64,000 bases of DNA from Marthasterias glacialis (Eukaryota > Echinodermata > Asteroidea > Forcipulatida > Asteriidae): NCBI GenBank assembly GCA_911728455.2, contig OU452219.1, positions 4,586,320-4,650,319 on the forward strand, written 5' to 3'. A program made the position numbers and the translations under genes. The notes under the pieces are model-generated. The model was not told the origin of the DNA. It saw only the letters and a program-made list of their open reading frames with translations, and searched no databases. Positions within the stretch are counted from its first letter, which is position 1; each line of letters starts with the position of its first letter. Positions 11,541 through 24,593 of this stretch are shown in pieces.

Positions 11541-12225
11541 TCTGGGGTGCAACAAAATGTAGCCAAGCACCAAATCTGCACGCACTAGTTACAGCACTGG
11601 AGTAACTGTTGGCCGGTGTACCATTTCTGCTAAGCAAAATTTGTCTGTGCTTAACCAGAATTTCTGGTGGGTATGTATGGAGATGAGGGGTGATCGTGTC
11701 TGAGAGGGATTTGGAATGCTCTTGTCATGGATCGGATCCGTCATTACTTATATATGGACAGCACCCCTGCGAGTGTGAGCAAACTTAATTGAGTAACAAG
11801 GTGTATTGGAGAACATAACAGAATGCAGGAGTAATTTGAAACGTTGCATTTGTTTTACTTTTATAATAAATATTACATTTCCATTGAACATAAAAAGCTA
11901 GCATATCGGGCCGATTCGCGCGAACTACTGGCCATTAGCGGAAAAAAATCACAACGTAAATGTTGCACAGTAGAGCTTTTCAAACCAAACATAAAAACAT
12001 TCCGAGGACCTGGTTTTAATTCAGCATGCTTTGGCCACACTTTCAAAATTTGGGTCCAGAATGCCCCCTAAGTTTTGAAAAAATCCTAGGAAGAATCCTG
12101 AAAATTGATTTGGAAAATTACCTACACTGACAACCCACCCCCCACACACACACACACAGCCTGCCCCACCCCCTCTCCTTTCATTTAGACACAGCCACAG
12201 ACCGAATAAGGAAGAACAGTCTTAC

Positions 12226-12382
12226 CTTTTTCTTCTTACAGGTACGATTGATACGACTGAGTTTCTTTATATCCATCTCCGTTGTGTTGACACATCCTGG
12301 TACCGGCCGATGCACGTCCCAGAACGCCCTCTCTTGACTGTCCAATACCTTTCGCTCCATCTTGTCTCTCTTCTTATCCACT
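12226..12382 (-). CDS. RGS7: R7 RGS exon: DHEX end and DVHRPVPGC block
   Basis: A 157-nt exon with acceptor CATTGTGCAG and donor GTAAGACTG on the minus strand. Its first base completes the split lysine codon; then 52 codons read [40 protein letters not shown], and a basic tail [12 protein letters not shown], ending in phase 0. [15 protein letters not shown] is diagnostic for RGS6/RGS7-type proteins and leads into the variable linker before GGL. The basic tail differs from the vertebrate one and is lysine-rich. A second GTAAG lies 14 nt upstream of the chosen donor (using it would end the exon at 12240), so an alternative, frame-changing donor is possible. The next exon downstream was not found between 1 and 12225. 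Confidence 0.95.
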
Positions 12383-12696
12383 CTGCACAATGAATGACAA
12401 CGATGAAAGTTTGGACTCTGGTAGTTTTTATTACATGTACTTAGCCAACACCTAAGATTGTTTTCAACTCCCACCCAGCCCTGGTCTTGAATGTTGACGT
12501 TCGTTTTTATAACGTACTTGCCGATTTCACAACACGAATTACTGGAGAATAGATATCTGTATCAAACAAACATCTGGATTAAAATGATCCAGATTCGTAG
12601 ACCTTGCCCAGTCCTTCCGAGCTAGTCGGTGACTAAAACAAAAACTAGCGTCGCCAGTCAAGACTAACCCAGCCCCTGCATAATTATAAAGACCAC

Positions 12697-12891
12697 GGCC
12701 CAATTTTCATAGAACTTCTTAAGCAGTAAATATTTTTGAACAATTTTCTGCTCAGTAAAAATAAGCAGGATACCAGTCACAGACCATACATGTAACATGG
12801 TATTTTGGCTGGTAACCATAATCTGGTAAGCATATTTAGTTTTTTTGCTCAGCTACTTTTATGCTTAAGAAGCTCTCTGAAATTGGACCAT
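12697..12891. mobile_element. GGCTGGTAACC hairpin MITE, copy 1
   Basis: Ends GGCCCAATTTTCATAGAACT and AAGCTCTCTGAAATTGGACC are inverted repeats; inner parts carry repeated GCTTAAG and AAGCAG motifs and the conserved centre TATTTTGGCTGGTAACCATA. Six or more relatives in this window share the same layout. Confidence 0.8.
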
Positions 12892-12976
12892 GCATGTTAC
12901 GGGAGGGAATTCGCAGGCAGTCACTTTCAGGAAATCTCCAGAAGAAACACTTCAAAATGTTAACATAATTTTCTTG

Positions 12977-13036
12977 GGGCTATTTAGCCCTGGTAGGCCG
13001 TCAGTGCAACTGAGACTGACGCCCTACTAGCAGGGT
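12977..13036. repeat. Small hairpin (GTAGGCCGTCAGT type)
   Basis: GTAGGCCGTCAGT and ACTGACGCCCTAC pair across GCAACTGAG. It shares the TAGCCCTGGTAGG start with the 26.4 kb hairpin. Confidence 0.6.
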
Positions 13037-14904
13037 AAGGGGTTGGTAAAGACACTGTTAGAATAATGGGCATGTGGCTATTGAAGATTTCCTTTCAACT
13101 GCACGCCGTGCAGTCGGTTGCCTCCAAGTTTCCTGTAAAAATTGCCTCATGGGACACGGCCCTCCAGTTCAAAATTAGTTCCTGTACTGAAAAGGGCATA
13201 ACTGCTCCCTCGAAAATGTTCACCTCGTCACTGAAATGCGTATGTCACAAATGTGTTTGAGTCATAAAATAAAGGGAAGCAATGTTTCACCAGAAATGCC
13301 TTCTCTTCCCTTGTACTCAAATGAGGAAACATTATAAGTTTTTACTGAGCTACTTAAACAGCAAGGAAAACCACGGAAAAAGTACGCATGGAAGACTGCC
13401 TTCTCTTTTACATGCAGATGGATAACAGGGCTGTGTTTGGTCCTTATCAGCCACTTTTTTTCTTTATTTTCTCACTCATATAAAAAAGATAATAAATGTC
13501 TTGTGATTCATCTGACGATCAACGACGATTGAAGAACCTTTAACAGAGTTGTCGAACACTGCGCTCGTCAACGGTTCAAGATCCTCCATCACAATGAAGC
13601 TACGACTCCAGGTGTGCGAGGTGACTAACACGATTTGTCAAAACACGGACAGGACATTGACGGGGGGAAGCACCGCCCAAACAAAATGTTACCCAACAAT
13701 TAAGCCTCTTTAATAATCGGCACCTGTGAATTAGTGCGGCACGACTGTCACTTCAAATTAGGTCAACGGTGTTATCTATTTGACTCCTCATTTGCTCCCG
13801 GGCAGGACAGTGGCAATCTAAGTGTTGTTCATCAATGTTATATTTCTGTTCTTTTTCCTTCTTCTTCGTCTTCTTCTTCTTCGGAAGAGACTCTTAAAAA
13901 AAAAACCACAATCCTTACACTGTATTCCCACCATTAATACAAAGTTACAGATCCATACTTTAGACAGAGTCGGTCATTTCTCAAGATACACCCGAAAGAA
14001 GCGATCCTCATTTTTCAGAAACATTCGCTACTTTAATTTCTGGAAATGCAACCATGGAATTTTTGCAATATGGCCCGAAGGCTTTGTGGCTTGTAATCAC
14101 GTTGAACCGTGACAGGAAGAAAACCTAGATATTGACACGATCTATAAAGAATTCGACATAATCAGGAACAAGTCTGAAAACCAAAACTGAGTTTAGCCAC
14201 TGAGCAAGCTCTGCTGGGGTTGGAAAAGGACAAGGAGAAAAAATCTGAGGCGATTTAGAAGCGACAAGTTTCCCAGCAAAACGGTCATTTTTTGTTGATG
14301 CAATGTACAATGAAATGATCAGTACACCGCACCAAGTCTTATGCGTCACAAGCATAATAAACATAGTATAATAAACATAGTTAATCAAGAACCTGTGACC
14401 AATGTAGTGCTTCAACCCACACGACCTATTGCTTATAATTATTGGATAATTTGAAGTGAAGTAGTCATAAAAATATTAATAAACGAAAATAACAATTTTA
14501 GACCATGACGTACATGAGTCGCATGACGTACTTTTATCAAAGCGTTCTCTTCATTTAAGAGCATCAGCTTTTCATGTACATAAAAATGTCTACACTTCTT
14601 GTCAATTCTGAACTATTTTGCGGATATGGAAATAAACATTTCCGAATAAACTTTGTCGATGCTAAGTTAAAGACAACTATCCTTCGACCCCCTTTGACAC
14701 CATTAATTCTCTTCTCGCAAAAATATCTTCTTGCAAATTGAAATGTCCTGCATGAATTTATCGTCATTGTTTGGCTGGCTCCATGGCGTACCTGTCAATA
14801 GGTTAATGTATAGTAAACTCCCCTTACTCTATGTCTTCCATCAGTAGATTGTACGTATTTTTAGGTTTCGTTGAATTTTGATGTAATTTTTATTGTATTT
14901 TGCA

Positions 14905-14985
14905 CCGTTTAACATCCTTGGATTGGAGAGGGCGCAGTATAGAGCGTATCCAATTATGGTTATTATTATTTTTTATTTTAGTGCA
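14905..14985 (+). mobile_element. LINE/SINE 3' tail remnant
   Basis: AGAGGGCGCAGTATAGAGCG followed by TATCCAATTATGG and an ATT run matches the usual end of CR1/L2-type elements (GCGC...TATA...ATT repeats). The body is not recognisable. Confidence 0.5.
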
Positions 14986-16802
14986 TCACGAATATAGCCA
15001 ATGTATTTCTGATTAACGATTACTGATATAGCTAGTAATAACTGTATGCACCATTTAAAAATTATTAAAAAGAAGGAAAAAATCACAAATAAAAAAAAGT
15101 AAAAAAAGTATTTTGTTAATGGCATTGAAAGATAAATTATTCTACACTGGTGCTTTCACGAAAAAAAAGGTGACAACTGCACATAAATTTTTATTGGCAT
15201 TAACAATCAACCACTCAAGTCATCTGAGCTGAAACCCATCAAGCATTGTCGTAAAGTTTGATCAGCCACTGTTTCTTTTCTACAGTAACCACTGATAGTA
15301 CATGTGTCATAAAACCCTATTCTAGGTTTTCAGCAGTGGCCTCTCCAAGTCGACGGCATCAGCTTGAAAATTACATCAGTCAGGCGACCTGCCCCTACGC
15401 TCTTCTTATAACATAAAAAGCTGTTACAGCATGTTAGCGACGAGTCCAGCGAGAGAAAGAAAACACAACATTAATATTCAGCCTCCTGTTTCCAAGACTC
15501 ATTCTATTTATACAACAACAAGACCCTGACCTCTAGCGGCAAACAAAAACTCCGTAAGTGATCAAATACGGGCGACACATCGCCTGTCGGGTTGGACGGT
15601 CTGTTCTGGCCTGCCGGTGGTACAACTGGATGGTTTAGGTCAGCTGGGCTGGCTATGTCTATTGACTCAGAAGAGCCATGCGTAGTCCCTGGATATCTGG
15701 CGAAAAATATCAGCAGTGATATGTGCTGAAGATTCCCGAAGACTAAACTGAATCCCAAAACAGACTGAGAGATTTCAAATACAGACACTTTCTAGATCCC
15801 CTCTGAAGATAGAAGTAAAAAAATACTCCATTTGTAAATGAGGAATATGGAACGGTAAATAACCGTGGCACATTGCAAGAGGTTTGTGCAGGTGGGGGTA
15901 AGTCTGACTGAATCACCATGCACTGACAAGAAGGGAAACTTTAACCACTTCCCGTCGGTGTTGAAAAAATCTTTACCGTGCCTCTGTGCGGTGTTATTTT
16001 TTCAGAACTTTTCGGAACTTAAATAACTTTTGTTGTTTTGAGAATATCGTTTTCACAATGAAACCCTGACTAAACAAAGTAAAGACAACAAAAGTTTTCA
16101 TCAAATGTACTGAGATTTTTCGTTTTCTTTCGAGAAATTACGGAATGTCTTCGCTGTGAATAGACCAAACCTTGGCCAAATGCCAGGGTCCAAAATCGGT
16201 CATGGTATGCTGGAATTTGGGACTTGCGTCCTATATGCTGAATACAATGATAAACAATGGTGGCAGCCTATTGATTTCTTGTACAACAAAAGGAGGAAGA
16301 TCTGGAATCGGGCAACACACAATAACCCCTGGAAAAAGGGAGATTTTTAGCATGAATTCCAGTACCCTTTGTCCCTCTTTGTAGAAGGGGGAATGAAGCG
16401 TAGCTTGGTAAGTGCATGTCTGCGCACGCTACACAATGGAATGTCCAGGGGGCATAATTATATTTCCACCCATCAAATGACCGCAACCAAAAGAGGATGC
16501 TCTGAAGTTGTTTCGAAACATTTATAAACATCCACCAATATTCAGTTTGGAAAATTTTTGCTGAAAAAGACAACATCCGACGTCGAGTGTGGTCAAGAAG
16601 GGGGAGGAGAAGGCCAAACGTTTGAGATTTGAAACAAACCACTTTCCTCCATTGACACAATTTGAGATAATAATGATTCTGCTTCTAAGTTTACTATCTT
16701 TGTTATTGATTTTGTCTCCAGCATGTAATGTTAAATGCTATTCATTTACAACAATGGCATATTATCTTGGACAGCGAACCTTAAAATAGTTCACTCTATT
16801 AA

Positions 16803-17544
16803 AGGTCCTATGAGGTTGAGTTTTTTCCACATTACATTTTGGGGTTTAATATATGGTTTGATATTAATAAAACAATACTTGCTATTTTTATGAGTTTGTT
16901 ATGAGTTATGATCTTTCAATTTATCCCTCAAACTTTGTATTATCTATGTCGATCTCGCCTGGTGGTGTGCTTTCGTGACGTAGACCTTGGCACCGAATGA
17001 CAATACACAAGCAGTGACAATGCACATTCCTGTCACCATTTAGCTCTGGGTTGTTTCACTGCAGCCGTCCAAATTATTCGTTATTTTGGATCTGATGGGA
17101 ATCTGTGCAGACTGACGCCATCTTTAGTAGTGTTGCAACCAGTAACAACACACCTCGATAGCATTTTCCATATCACAAAACAAAAGCCAAATAACAAGAC
17201 GTTTGTCCAAAGAAACTAAGCGCATGTGGCACTGCGGCGCAATCTGCAGCCGATTAAACCAGGAACACCGGGGTGAACCCCTTCTCATAGCGATAAGTGC
17301 ACTGGGTTCTTTTACGTGTATTACACAACACGCGAGACCCACGGCATTACGCCCCATCCGAATGACACAGCAATAATGGTTAAGTGTTTTGCTTAAGGGC
17401 ACAAGTGTCACAACCTAGACTCGAACCCAGACTCTGCTGATCAGAAACATAAGAGCTCGAGTCTGGTGGCCTTATCCGCTCGGCCAACAACAGCACGAAA
17501 ATTTCACCAAACTGTATTTTGCTTTTTGGCCATATAAACCTCCT
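16803..17544. mobile_element. TTAA-flanked MITE family 1, copy 2, with SINE inserted
   Basis: TTAA lies at 16799-16802 and at 17545-17548; the left end AGGTCCTATGAGGTT matches the 9.9 kb copy, and the right end (complement) begins AGGAGGTTTATATGG. Shared interior: TTTAATATATGGTTTGATAT and ATGAGTTTGTTATGAGTTA. A Leu/Ser-like SINE occupies about 17130-17490, so the MITE insertion predates the SINE. Confidence 0.65.
17130..17490 (-). mobile_element. tRNA-Leu/Ser-like SINE, copy 1 (nested)
   Basis: On the minus strand: A box TTGGCCGAGCGGATAAGG, an extended variable-arm-like segment CTGATCAGCAGAG, B box GGGTTCGAGTCTAGG, then a body with GACACTTGTGCCCTTAAGCA, CGGATGGGGCGTAATGCCG and GAAGGGGTTCACCCCGGTGT. 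The 3' part departs from the other copies after GCAGATTGCGCC, so it is probably truncated. Confidence 0.85.
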
Positions 17545-20151
17545 TTAAGTTTTGAACAAACTTCCAGTTATAGGTTAACATGTGCACATTTTGTAGTTTA
17601 AACTGGACAAAATTTCCAATTCATAGGACCTTCAAGGATGAAAAGCAAACAAAAAAATGGATCTGGACACTGCAACTACAAAGACACACAGGTGTCAGTC
17701 ATAGGTCAACTGGGAGTAGGGTAGGGAAGAAGGGCAGCACAGAAAATCTGCATCTGTACTTAAACAGATTTTTCCAAAATCATGCTTATAATAACACTGA
17801 TTTTAATATAATGTTGAGTTTCTTTTATCCAAATCCTCAAAATGAGAATTTATATTGATATTTGTACCATTCAGTAATTCCACCCATCCTCTGAAGTTTT
17901 GGCTGCTCCAACCTCTCAATAAACAAATAAAAGACAAACTGACAACCTGTTCCCTGGACTGATGCTATAAACCGCATATTCCTTATTGATTTTTCTGAAG
18001 TCAACTGAAACATTTAAGAAAGTCGGGAGGATACGATTATCGGTGATGACACATCTGCAACATTCATTGCTAGTTCATCTATCTAGTCCTCTCTCCGTGG
18101 TTAGCTCGATATTCCATTACACTAATGATCATCCACACTGACTGCATGACCCTGGCCCATTGTATATGATAATAACACACATGAATTAGCGGCCGTCTCC
18201 TGATAACGTACTGGCCAGTGTGTGCGAGGCATTGCAACACTAACAGGTCAGCCCATTAAAGCCCCGTGCATTCCGACTGCACACACAGGTGGTGAATAAT
18301 TCAGCGTTCCCCGGTTGTGTGAGGTTATCGCTCGTTGACGAGACATACAACCGTGTCGGGAGCCGGGAACTCACAGTCGCCGCCACCACCGTCAATTTGA
18401 TTTGGACATGACGAGGCACAAGAGTAAGTGACAACGAGGTGATAAGGGCCACCTTTTTTTTCCTGACGAAGCTGAAAGAATCTATTCCGAAGATATGACA
18501 CGAAAATGCAAGTCATGACAGTTGGTCAATCTGTCAACACATTCAATTCAAATTACTCCAGAATTAACCGGCGGAAATTGTCTAGGCTGTTTAGGATTAT
18601 CTCAAGCTGCGCTAGTCTTTCCGATACGATCACCTTGAAAGAAATTAGCCCGATGCTACTTGTCGACAATTGCCTCAATAAATTTGTAAAGACCTGTGAA
18701 AATTATGAGGACGGATTTGAGAAGCCCTCGAATTTGTTTGTTATTATGAAGTATTATTAGCATAATTTCTATCCGGACAACTTATCGGTTCAAGTTTGGT
18801 GATCGGGAAATCAAGAAAGGGCGTAGATGAGCAGTTCAATCGAATGTTCAAGTGTTTCTGAATGAATCAGACATGTCATCTCTCTCAGTCTTTGCACACA
18901 CACTTTTGAAAATAATGTGAACCATGGCAGTCTGCAGGTGTCTCTACTGCCGCCCCGTTATGACCTCTCAAAGAAGAACTACATTAATGATCATCTCCTG
19001 AAGATGAGCAGAGTGCACTGTTCGAAACATCGAACCACACCGGCTCTTTTCAGAGCCACCACTCCTCCCAAAGTGTTTTTTTTTACATGGTTGTACCCTG
19101 CAATTTTTACTAGTAATAGTTTCCTATCTTTCACATCATGCAATGCTTCAAACATCACTTGCATTCATGACAATCATGACACAGTTTTGACAAATCGTTG
19201 TACTATCGATCAACGAGAAATTGGCAACCAAAATGTTCCACATGAGTTGCTTTATACGGCAATTAATGAAGTAAATAGATCAAGATGTATTACAATACAA
19301 TTTTGATCTTTTTTTACTTAAATTTAAGACAAAATCATCAAAACAGATGGAAGTCAACGACGTAGTATGCAAAAAGGCTGCACAGAGTGCAATACGGTTT
19401 GCATTACAAGCATGGCAATTGATCAATAGTACAGTAGAACAGTCACCATGTTATTCTTCCCATGGTAAGAAGTAGTTGTAGCAAGGATCAAATCTGAATT
19501 AGCTTCAAGAAACTTTGCCACCTCTTAAAACCACACATCAATTTTGATCAACGTCCAATGAAAATAAACACGCAAATATTTCCACCTTTCTACAAAATTG
19601 TTCATCATGGTAGGAGATGATACCTAGGTTTACACACGGAGGAAAGGGGGTTTACGTAAGCAGCTTCTGGAATTTATTGTGTAAAAAACACTCTACAATT
19701 TATGGGTTTTCATAACTCCTCGGCTATGTTGAATCACGAAGAAAAATGAGAGTTGGGCAGGCAATTTCTTTAAATCAATATGCTACGGATTGTTTGTTTT
19801 CCACAAGAGGCATGCCTCTTGCTATGTGAATGCACTGGGTTTGTTTAAATTCTGAGGTCTAAGAATGCAGGTACTATTAACAGCTTCATGCACTTCCATC
19901 GTTCAAGAGTTTCTCTTGGTGTGGTTTCGTGAGGTACAATGAAGAGTAGTTCACTTGCCTGTTAGTTTGCAGGATTTTTTTTTAATCAATGGGAGGGGCC
20001 TTGTTGAATGCCAAGGGTTGATTGGTGAGGAAACTACAGTTTTGAGGTACGCAACTTTTGTATACTTCCAAAGTCCCAAACTTTCCAGACTTTCTCCGCC
20101 GAGATTATCCTAAATTACCCTGAGCTGTTACTATCTACACTCCTCCCTTCT

Positions 20152-20343
20152 GGGCCAGATTTCATAGAGCTGCTTAAACACAAAAAGTAGCTAAGCGCAA
20201 CAAAACTATGCTTACCAGAGTAAGGTTACCAGCCAAAATACCATGTCACATGTACCATCTGTGATTGGTATCCTGCTTCTTTTCGCTAAGCAGCAAATTG
20301 TTGAGCACTATTGTTTGCTTAAGCCGCTCTATGAAGTTGGGCC
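20152..20343. mobile_element. GGCTGGTAACC hairpin MITE, copy 2 (inverted)
   Basis: The centre appears complemented, as GGTTACCAGCCAAAATACCA. Ends GGGCCAGATTTCATAGAGCT and CGCTCTATGAAGTTGGGCC. Same length class (about 190 bp) as the other copies. Confidence 0.8.
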
Positions 20344-20933
20344 ATGCTCATCACCAGGAGCTGACTGAATGAGCATAACGGAACATAGTGCAAAAGACGC
20401 GCTCAAATAATGATGTGCGTGTTCTGACCTCTAACTCACGTTATGAAACAGTCTTTTCCATTGGATATGTTTTGCTGTTCTGTAAAATGGCAACTGGTTA
20501 CAATTAACCAATCATCATTCATGTTACGGTAATGGAAAGAGAAAACGCTCAGCTTCATGAAGCCAGTTGATCTATAAACCTACACTGCGCAGTACATGGG
20601 CTTCGGTTTGTGGGCTTGTAGGTTTTTGTCACAACCTGCATAGGCTTCAAGAGGAAAGTTAACTTGTTTAAATAACAACAAAAAAAGCAACTTGTTCTCA
20701 AACAATTGACATTTACTTTATAAAAGTGCATGATCCATAGAACTTGCTTGTAGTGAACTCTAGATACTGCCGATTTTATACAAAACTTTGCACATACTGC
20801 GGCTCTGAAAACATCGGACAACACGAATGAGCGTTATGTTCCGTTATGGTCCAATACCAGACTAGTACACCTACTGAAACAGTCTGATTAGGATCCTAGA
20901 TCAGGATCCTAGTGTAAACCTTGGCTTAGGCTC

Positions 20934-21003
20934 TGGCCTCAGCTCTGGTCTAGCTCCAGTTCCAGCTCCGGTTCCAGCTCTGGTTCCAGCTCCAGGCTCC
21001 AGT
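20934..21003 (+). repeat. 12-bp tandem AGCTCCGGTTCC repeat
   Basis: About five units of AGCTCC(G/A)GTTCC type. An inverted counterpart (GATGGAGCC...AAGCTGGAGCTGAG) occurs at about 21048-21073, so this looks like a relative of the adjacent GGCTTG foldback. Confidence 0.7.
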
Positions 21004-21081
21004 TGATGTTAAAGCACCATGCAAATTGCACACTGCTCCAAAATTGATGATGGAGCCTAAGCTGGAGCTGAGACACTCTAC

Positions 21082-21231
21082 GGCCGTTTAAGAAACCATG
21101 GCTAGGGCTTGGAGCTTGGGCTTAGGCTCTGTCAGTTATTTGGAAAGCGTGTGTTTTCGTTACGGGTCTTCAAACAGGCAGACAGAACCCAAGCCGAAGC
21201 CCAAGCCCAAGCCGTGGTTTCATAAATGGCC
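21082..21231. mobile_element. GGCC-ended foldback with GGGCTT arms, copy 1
   Basis: Left GGCCGTTTAAGAAACCATGG then GGGCTT units; right AAGCCCAAGCCGTGGTTTCA ending ATGGCC. The middle (GTCAGTTATTTGGAAAGCGT, TTCAAACAGGCAGACAGA) is shared with the 31.0 kb copy. TA dinucleotides lie next to both ends. Confidence 0.8.
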
Positions 21232-22026
21232 TATGAAGTTAACACTCTAAGATCATGTCTATTACAAGACCTTTGGATACGGCTATGGCTGAGATCACTG
21301 AATTAACCAATGCACCATCATTGTTGACTACCACAGCCATAACCAAAAGTCACTCCATTCTGATACAGCCTTTACAGCGGCTTAGGTTACACGAATGATT
21401 GGATCGCTGCATCTACCGCTGCATCTATCTCGCGGCAGAAGCCGTTCCAACATTCAGATACAACCTAAACGGCTCCTTTGGCTTTGACTATGGCTAGGCA
21501 CAGCCGCAAGTGACAGATCATCCTCATTCAAACTGAATGACATCATGACTTAAACATAGAAAAATGACTTGAACAAATTGAGACACATGCCATGAATAAT
21601 TTGCCCAAGGGACAATGACATCATCAACATGCACAACTAATTAGGGCCAGCTTTCAGAGACCATGGGCGCCAAAATTTAAAGCTGTAGTTAGGCTCTCCA
21701 AGGTAATGGCAAAGGAATGGTACATCCTTACAACCCTTGCTCTCTGTTACAACCTGATAGTTTCAAGCTGCTATTTGCAGCCATACGAGACCCTTTTAAC
21801 ATTAGGAAAAGACAGCTCAGTACTGACCAAACTACAAAACTATCAAATAGCAAATTTATCAACAACAAAACAAAACTAACAATGTAGTTCCTAATCTGTT
21901 TCAGATTGTGCTCTCAAAACTTCCATTCCCTTAATAAATTGCAGAGTGGTGTCCTAGCTTATGGGAAGAGCTAATATTTTCAAAACTCCATACCTCATCT
22001 TCCCTCCAAAGTGTACAAAATCTCTG

Positions 22027-22070
22027 CCCCCCCCCCCCCCCCCCCAAAAAAAAAAAAAAAAAAAAAAAAA
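22027..22070. repeat. Poly-C (19) followed by poly-A (25)
   Basis: A direct junction of two homopolymers, C at 22027-22045 and A at 22046-22070. The open frames across it are artefacts of low complexity. Confidence 0.95.
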
Positions 22071-23385
22071 TGAGGGAAGCAAAGAAAAAACACATAGAAG
22101 AAAAATAAAATACACCGGATCTGGTTTACAACCAAATCTACTCTTATGTTTGACGATGTCAACTTGGCGTCTAGTATGTCTGTTTGTGTCAAGGCATTGT
22201 ACAAGCTGAACAAAATACATATACAGCAGACTGACCTACTGAAGGATGATGTTCAATGTAGAAGTTGGGTGGAAGTATTTGGGCCGTCGGCACGAGTGCA
22301 CTTTATGACTGTGCCATTGCATAATTGGATCAAACAGCTGGTCTTGATATCATATGATATTAACATGATTAGAATGAAAACCGTCACGCCTGACGTGCTA
22401 TTTCACCACGACGGTGTAAGAAGGGTGGAGTTAATTGATGTGGGCGGGGCATCGTAAGCCATAGAGGAGGGGGGTATCCCTGGCTACAATGCTCCCTAAA
22501 TCGTGGACTGCTTGGCAATTTGTCGTCAGATGATTTTAAGATGAGGGAAAGCCACTTAAAAGGTATGACTGTAAGCAGTACACATTTATCCTGCTGACAC
22601 CATCTTTGTTGAGTCCCCTGTGTGCAATATCAATAATGCATACCGGTTCAATCTACACCAAAAATGCAACAGACTATAGGCCCTTCCAGCCTCGCTTTGG
22701 TTACACTGATCTAAATGGGAGAAACACAAGATTGACATCCCCATGAAAAAGGTTCTAAAGACCATTCAATGTATCTTATCGGGCCATTTTATACAGAATA
22801 GGCTGGCACCTTTCAGATAGCCGAGACTATAGTTATACTCATAAACAGGGAGCCACATCAATGTGGCTAAAACTAGTGAGATTTCTAAATGATTTATTTC
22901 AATGTGGCTGATGTCGGACGGGTGACAGTAAGCATAAGGAATATTAATCACCAGCCAAAATTACTGTAATATTATTTTGGAAATCGGATAAGGCAACATA
23001 CAATCCTATAAACCAGTGCACGTTGGCATAAAATTGCATTAATATTTTACATGATGCAGTTACAGCAAACAGATGTACAAATGATACAATATTATCTAGA
23101 GTGTAGACCAAACTTGTGTTAACATAGTGTTGTGCAACAGCATCAGAAGCAAGGGTAATTTTGATGTTTTAAAAAGACAGACCCATCTAACAGTCCCAGT
23201 TTAGTGAATACAGACCTCTTATCTTTTATTCGGCCATTCTTTTTTTCCTCCATTAACCCTCCCACTCTTGGTAAAAAAATATCCAGCGAGTTGTGATCAA
23301 CCACTTGAAACCATTCATAAGCACAGGTTTTGTATGGTGGTACAACTGTGCACAGATTTAACGAGGTGCGTGTGTGTACTGCGTA

Positions 23386-23605
23386 GATGCATTGACCACA
23401 AGCTATTGTGGTTTATCCATCATTCAAATCCACAGTGGATGATATTAAATGGCCAGACAGTAGGAGGGTTGACTGTGAACAGTGCTGATGCATTCACCAC
23501 ATGATATCATTATTGAAGTTTGGCATACTAATTCATCTATCATTCACATCCTCAGTGGATGATAACCGATGGTCAGAGAGTAGGAGGGTTGACTGTATAT
23601 TTAAC
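23386..23605 (+). repeat. Two-unit tandem duplication (about 100-115 bp)
   Basis: Each unit begins GATGCATT(G/C)ACCACA and contains ATTCAAATCCACAGTGGATG (first) or ATTCACATCCTCAGTGGATG (second), ending GTAGGAGGGTTGACTGT in both. The CAGTGGATGAT core is next to its inverse ATCATTC, so each unit could form a small hairpin. Confidence 0.75.
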
Positions 23606-23630
23606 ATCATTAAATCGTTGTGGTACCCTC

Positions 23631-23836
23631 TGCTAGAATATAAGATTTGAACTGCCTCTAGCTACCGGGCAAGCTCGGTGGTCTAGTGGTAAGACATCTG
23701 CTCCAGAATGGCTAAGGTAGTGGGTTCGAATCTCAACCAAGTAATATGCCTGTGGATTTGTTTTTTTCCACAGGACTCGGAAAAGTACTGAGTAAATAGT
23801 GCTTAATACACATCGATATTGGGTAAAACAAATAAT
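23631..23836 (+). mobile_element. tRNA-derived SINE (GGTCTAGTGG type), copy 1
   Basis: A box GGTGGTCTAGTGGTAAGACA, B box GTGGGTTCGAATCTC, then TGGATTTGTTTTTTTCCACA, TACTGAGTAAATAGTGCTTA and GGGTAAAACAAATAA. The 5' leader AAGATTTGAACTGCCTCTAG belongs to the element because it recurs in other copies. Confidence 0.9.
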
Positions 23837-24009
23837 GAATTCAATAGAAGTAGCTGGTAAGCTGGGACAGCACAAGGGTTTCCATAAAATGGCGATTCCA
23901 GAACCATTTTGATGGAACCACTTTGTTGGTCTACCTTCTCTCGTCTGGGTACTTGACTCCAATTTGTTCCTCCGTCGTTACTATCATGTTTGTATCCACG
24001 AAACAAACA

Positions 24010-24593
24010 GGAACATTAAAACATGCCATTGTGTAAAATCCAAATACCGGAACAAAGGTCACCCATACACTGCCCAGACATTCCACTGCTGAGCATGCAC
24101 GAGAGCACACACGCCATCTAATGCTTCGTTTCACCCCCACAAACAGGATAGACGGCTCAATATTTTGGCTGTTGTGCATGTGTTATTGTTTAATCCCTGA
24201 TTTCAGACCTTTGTCCTTTTGTTCCAAGAAGAAGATTACGAGACATACAGAGGCTATCACCATTGTTCATTCATTGTATTTCGGCCCAATGGAGGGAAGT
24301 CAGATTGAACCGGGGATCCAGCCCTGGTTCCGATTTAAATACCAATCGTAAGCTGTGTGGTACACAGCCGTGGTTTTGCTATTCACGGTGCATGAATTTG
24401 ACATTCTCTCGATGGAGAAAACAAAAATCATAGTGCAATAAAGAAAATCTTTGTTCTCTTGGCTTTGTCAAGTCAAGGTTTCTTTGTGCCAGCGGTACTC
24501 CCAAAGAAAAATGATTCCGGCAATTTCGAGACAAAATAATCCCATCAGGCTTGACAGGGGAAAAAAAACTGAACGATTCCCAGCGTAAACTGG
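24010..24593. mobile_element. TTAA-flanked element family 2, copy 1
   Basis: Block-by-block match to 43910-44557: CAGACATTCCACTGCTGAGC, TTTTGTTCCAAGAAGAAGAT, TTTGTTCTCTTGGCTTTGTC, AAAAATGATTCCGGCAATTT, CCCAGCGTAAACTGG, then TTAA at 24594-24597. The left end is diverged or lost. Confidence 0.8.

Larger units (their letters stand above)
1..12225 (-). other. Intron downstream of the 12.2 kb exon (3' end outside window)
   Basis: No exon matching the expected linker or GGL region was found on the minus strand here. The stretch holds the 42-bp satellite blocks (1-690), a head-to-head tRNA-like foldback at 2.9 kb and another at 5.2 kb, a large hairpin element near 6 kb, partial SINEs at 6.65 and 7.0 kb, a 180-bp hairpin at 7.3 kb, a LINE 3' end at 8.9-9.2 kb, an A/T-rich microsatellite near 9.5 kb, a TTAA-flanked MITE at 9.9 kb and a retrocopy at 10.8-11.5 kb. 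I see nothing recognisable in 700-2900, 3400-5160 or 7450-8890 beyond simple repeats. Confidence 0.7.
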
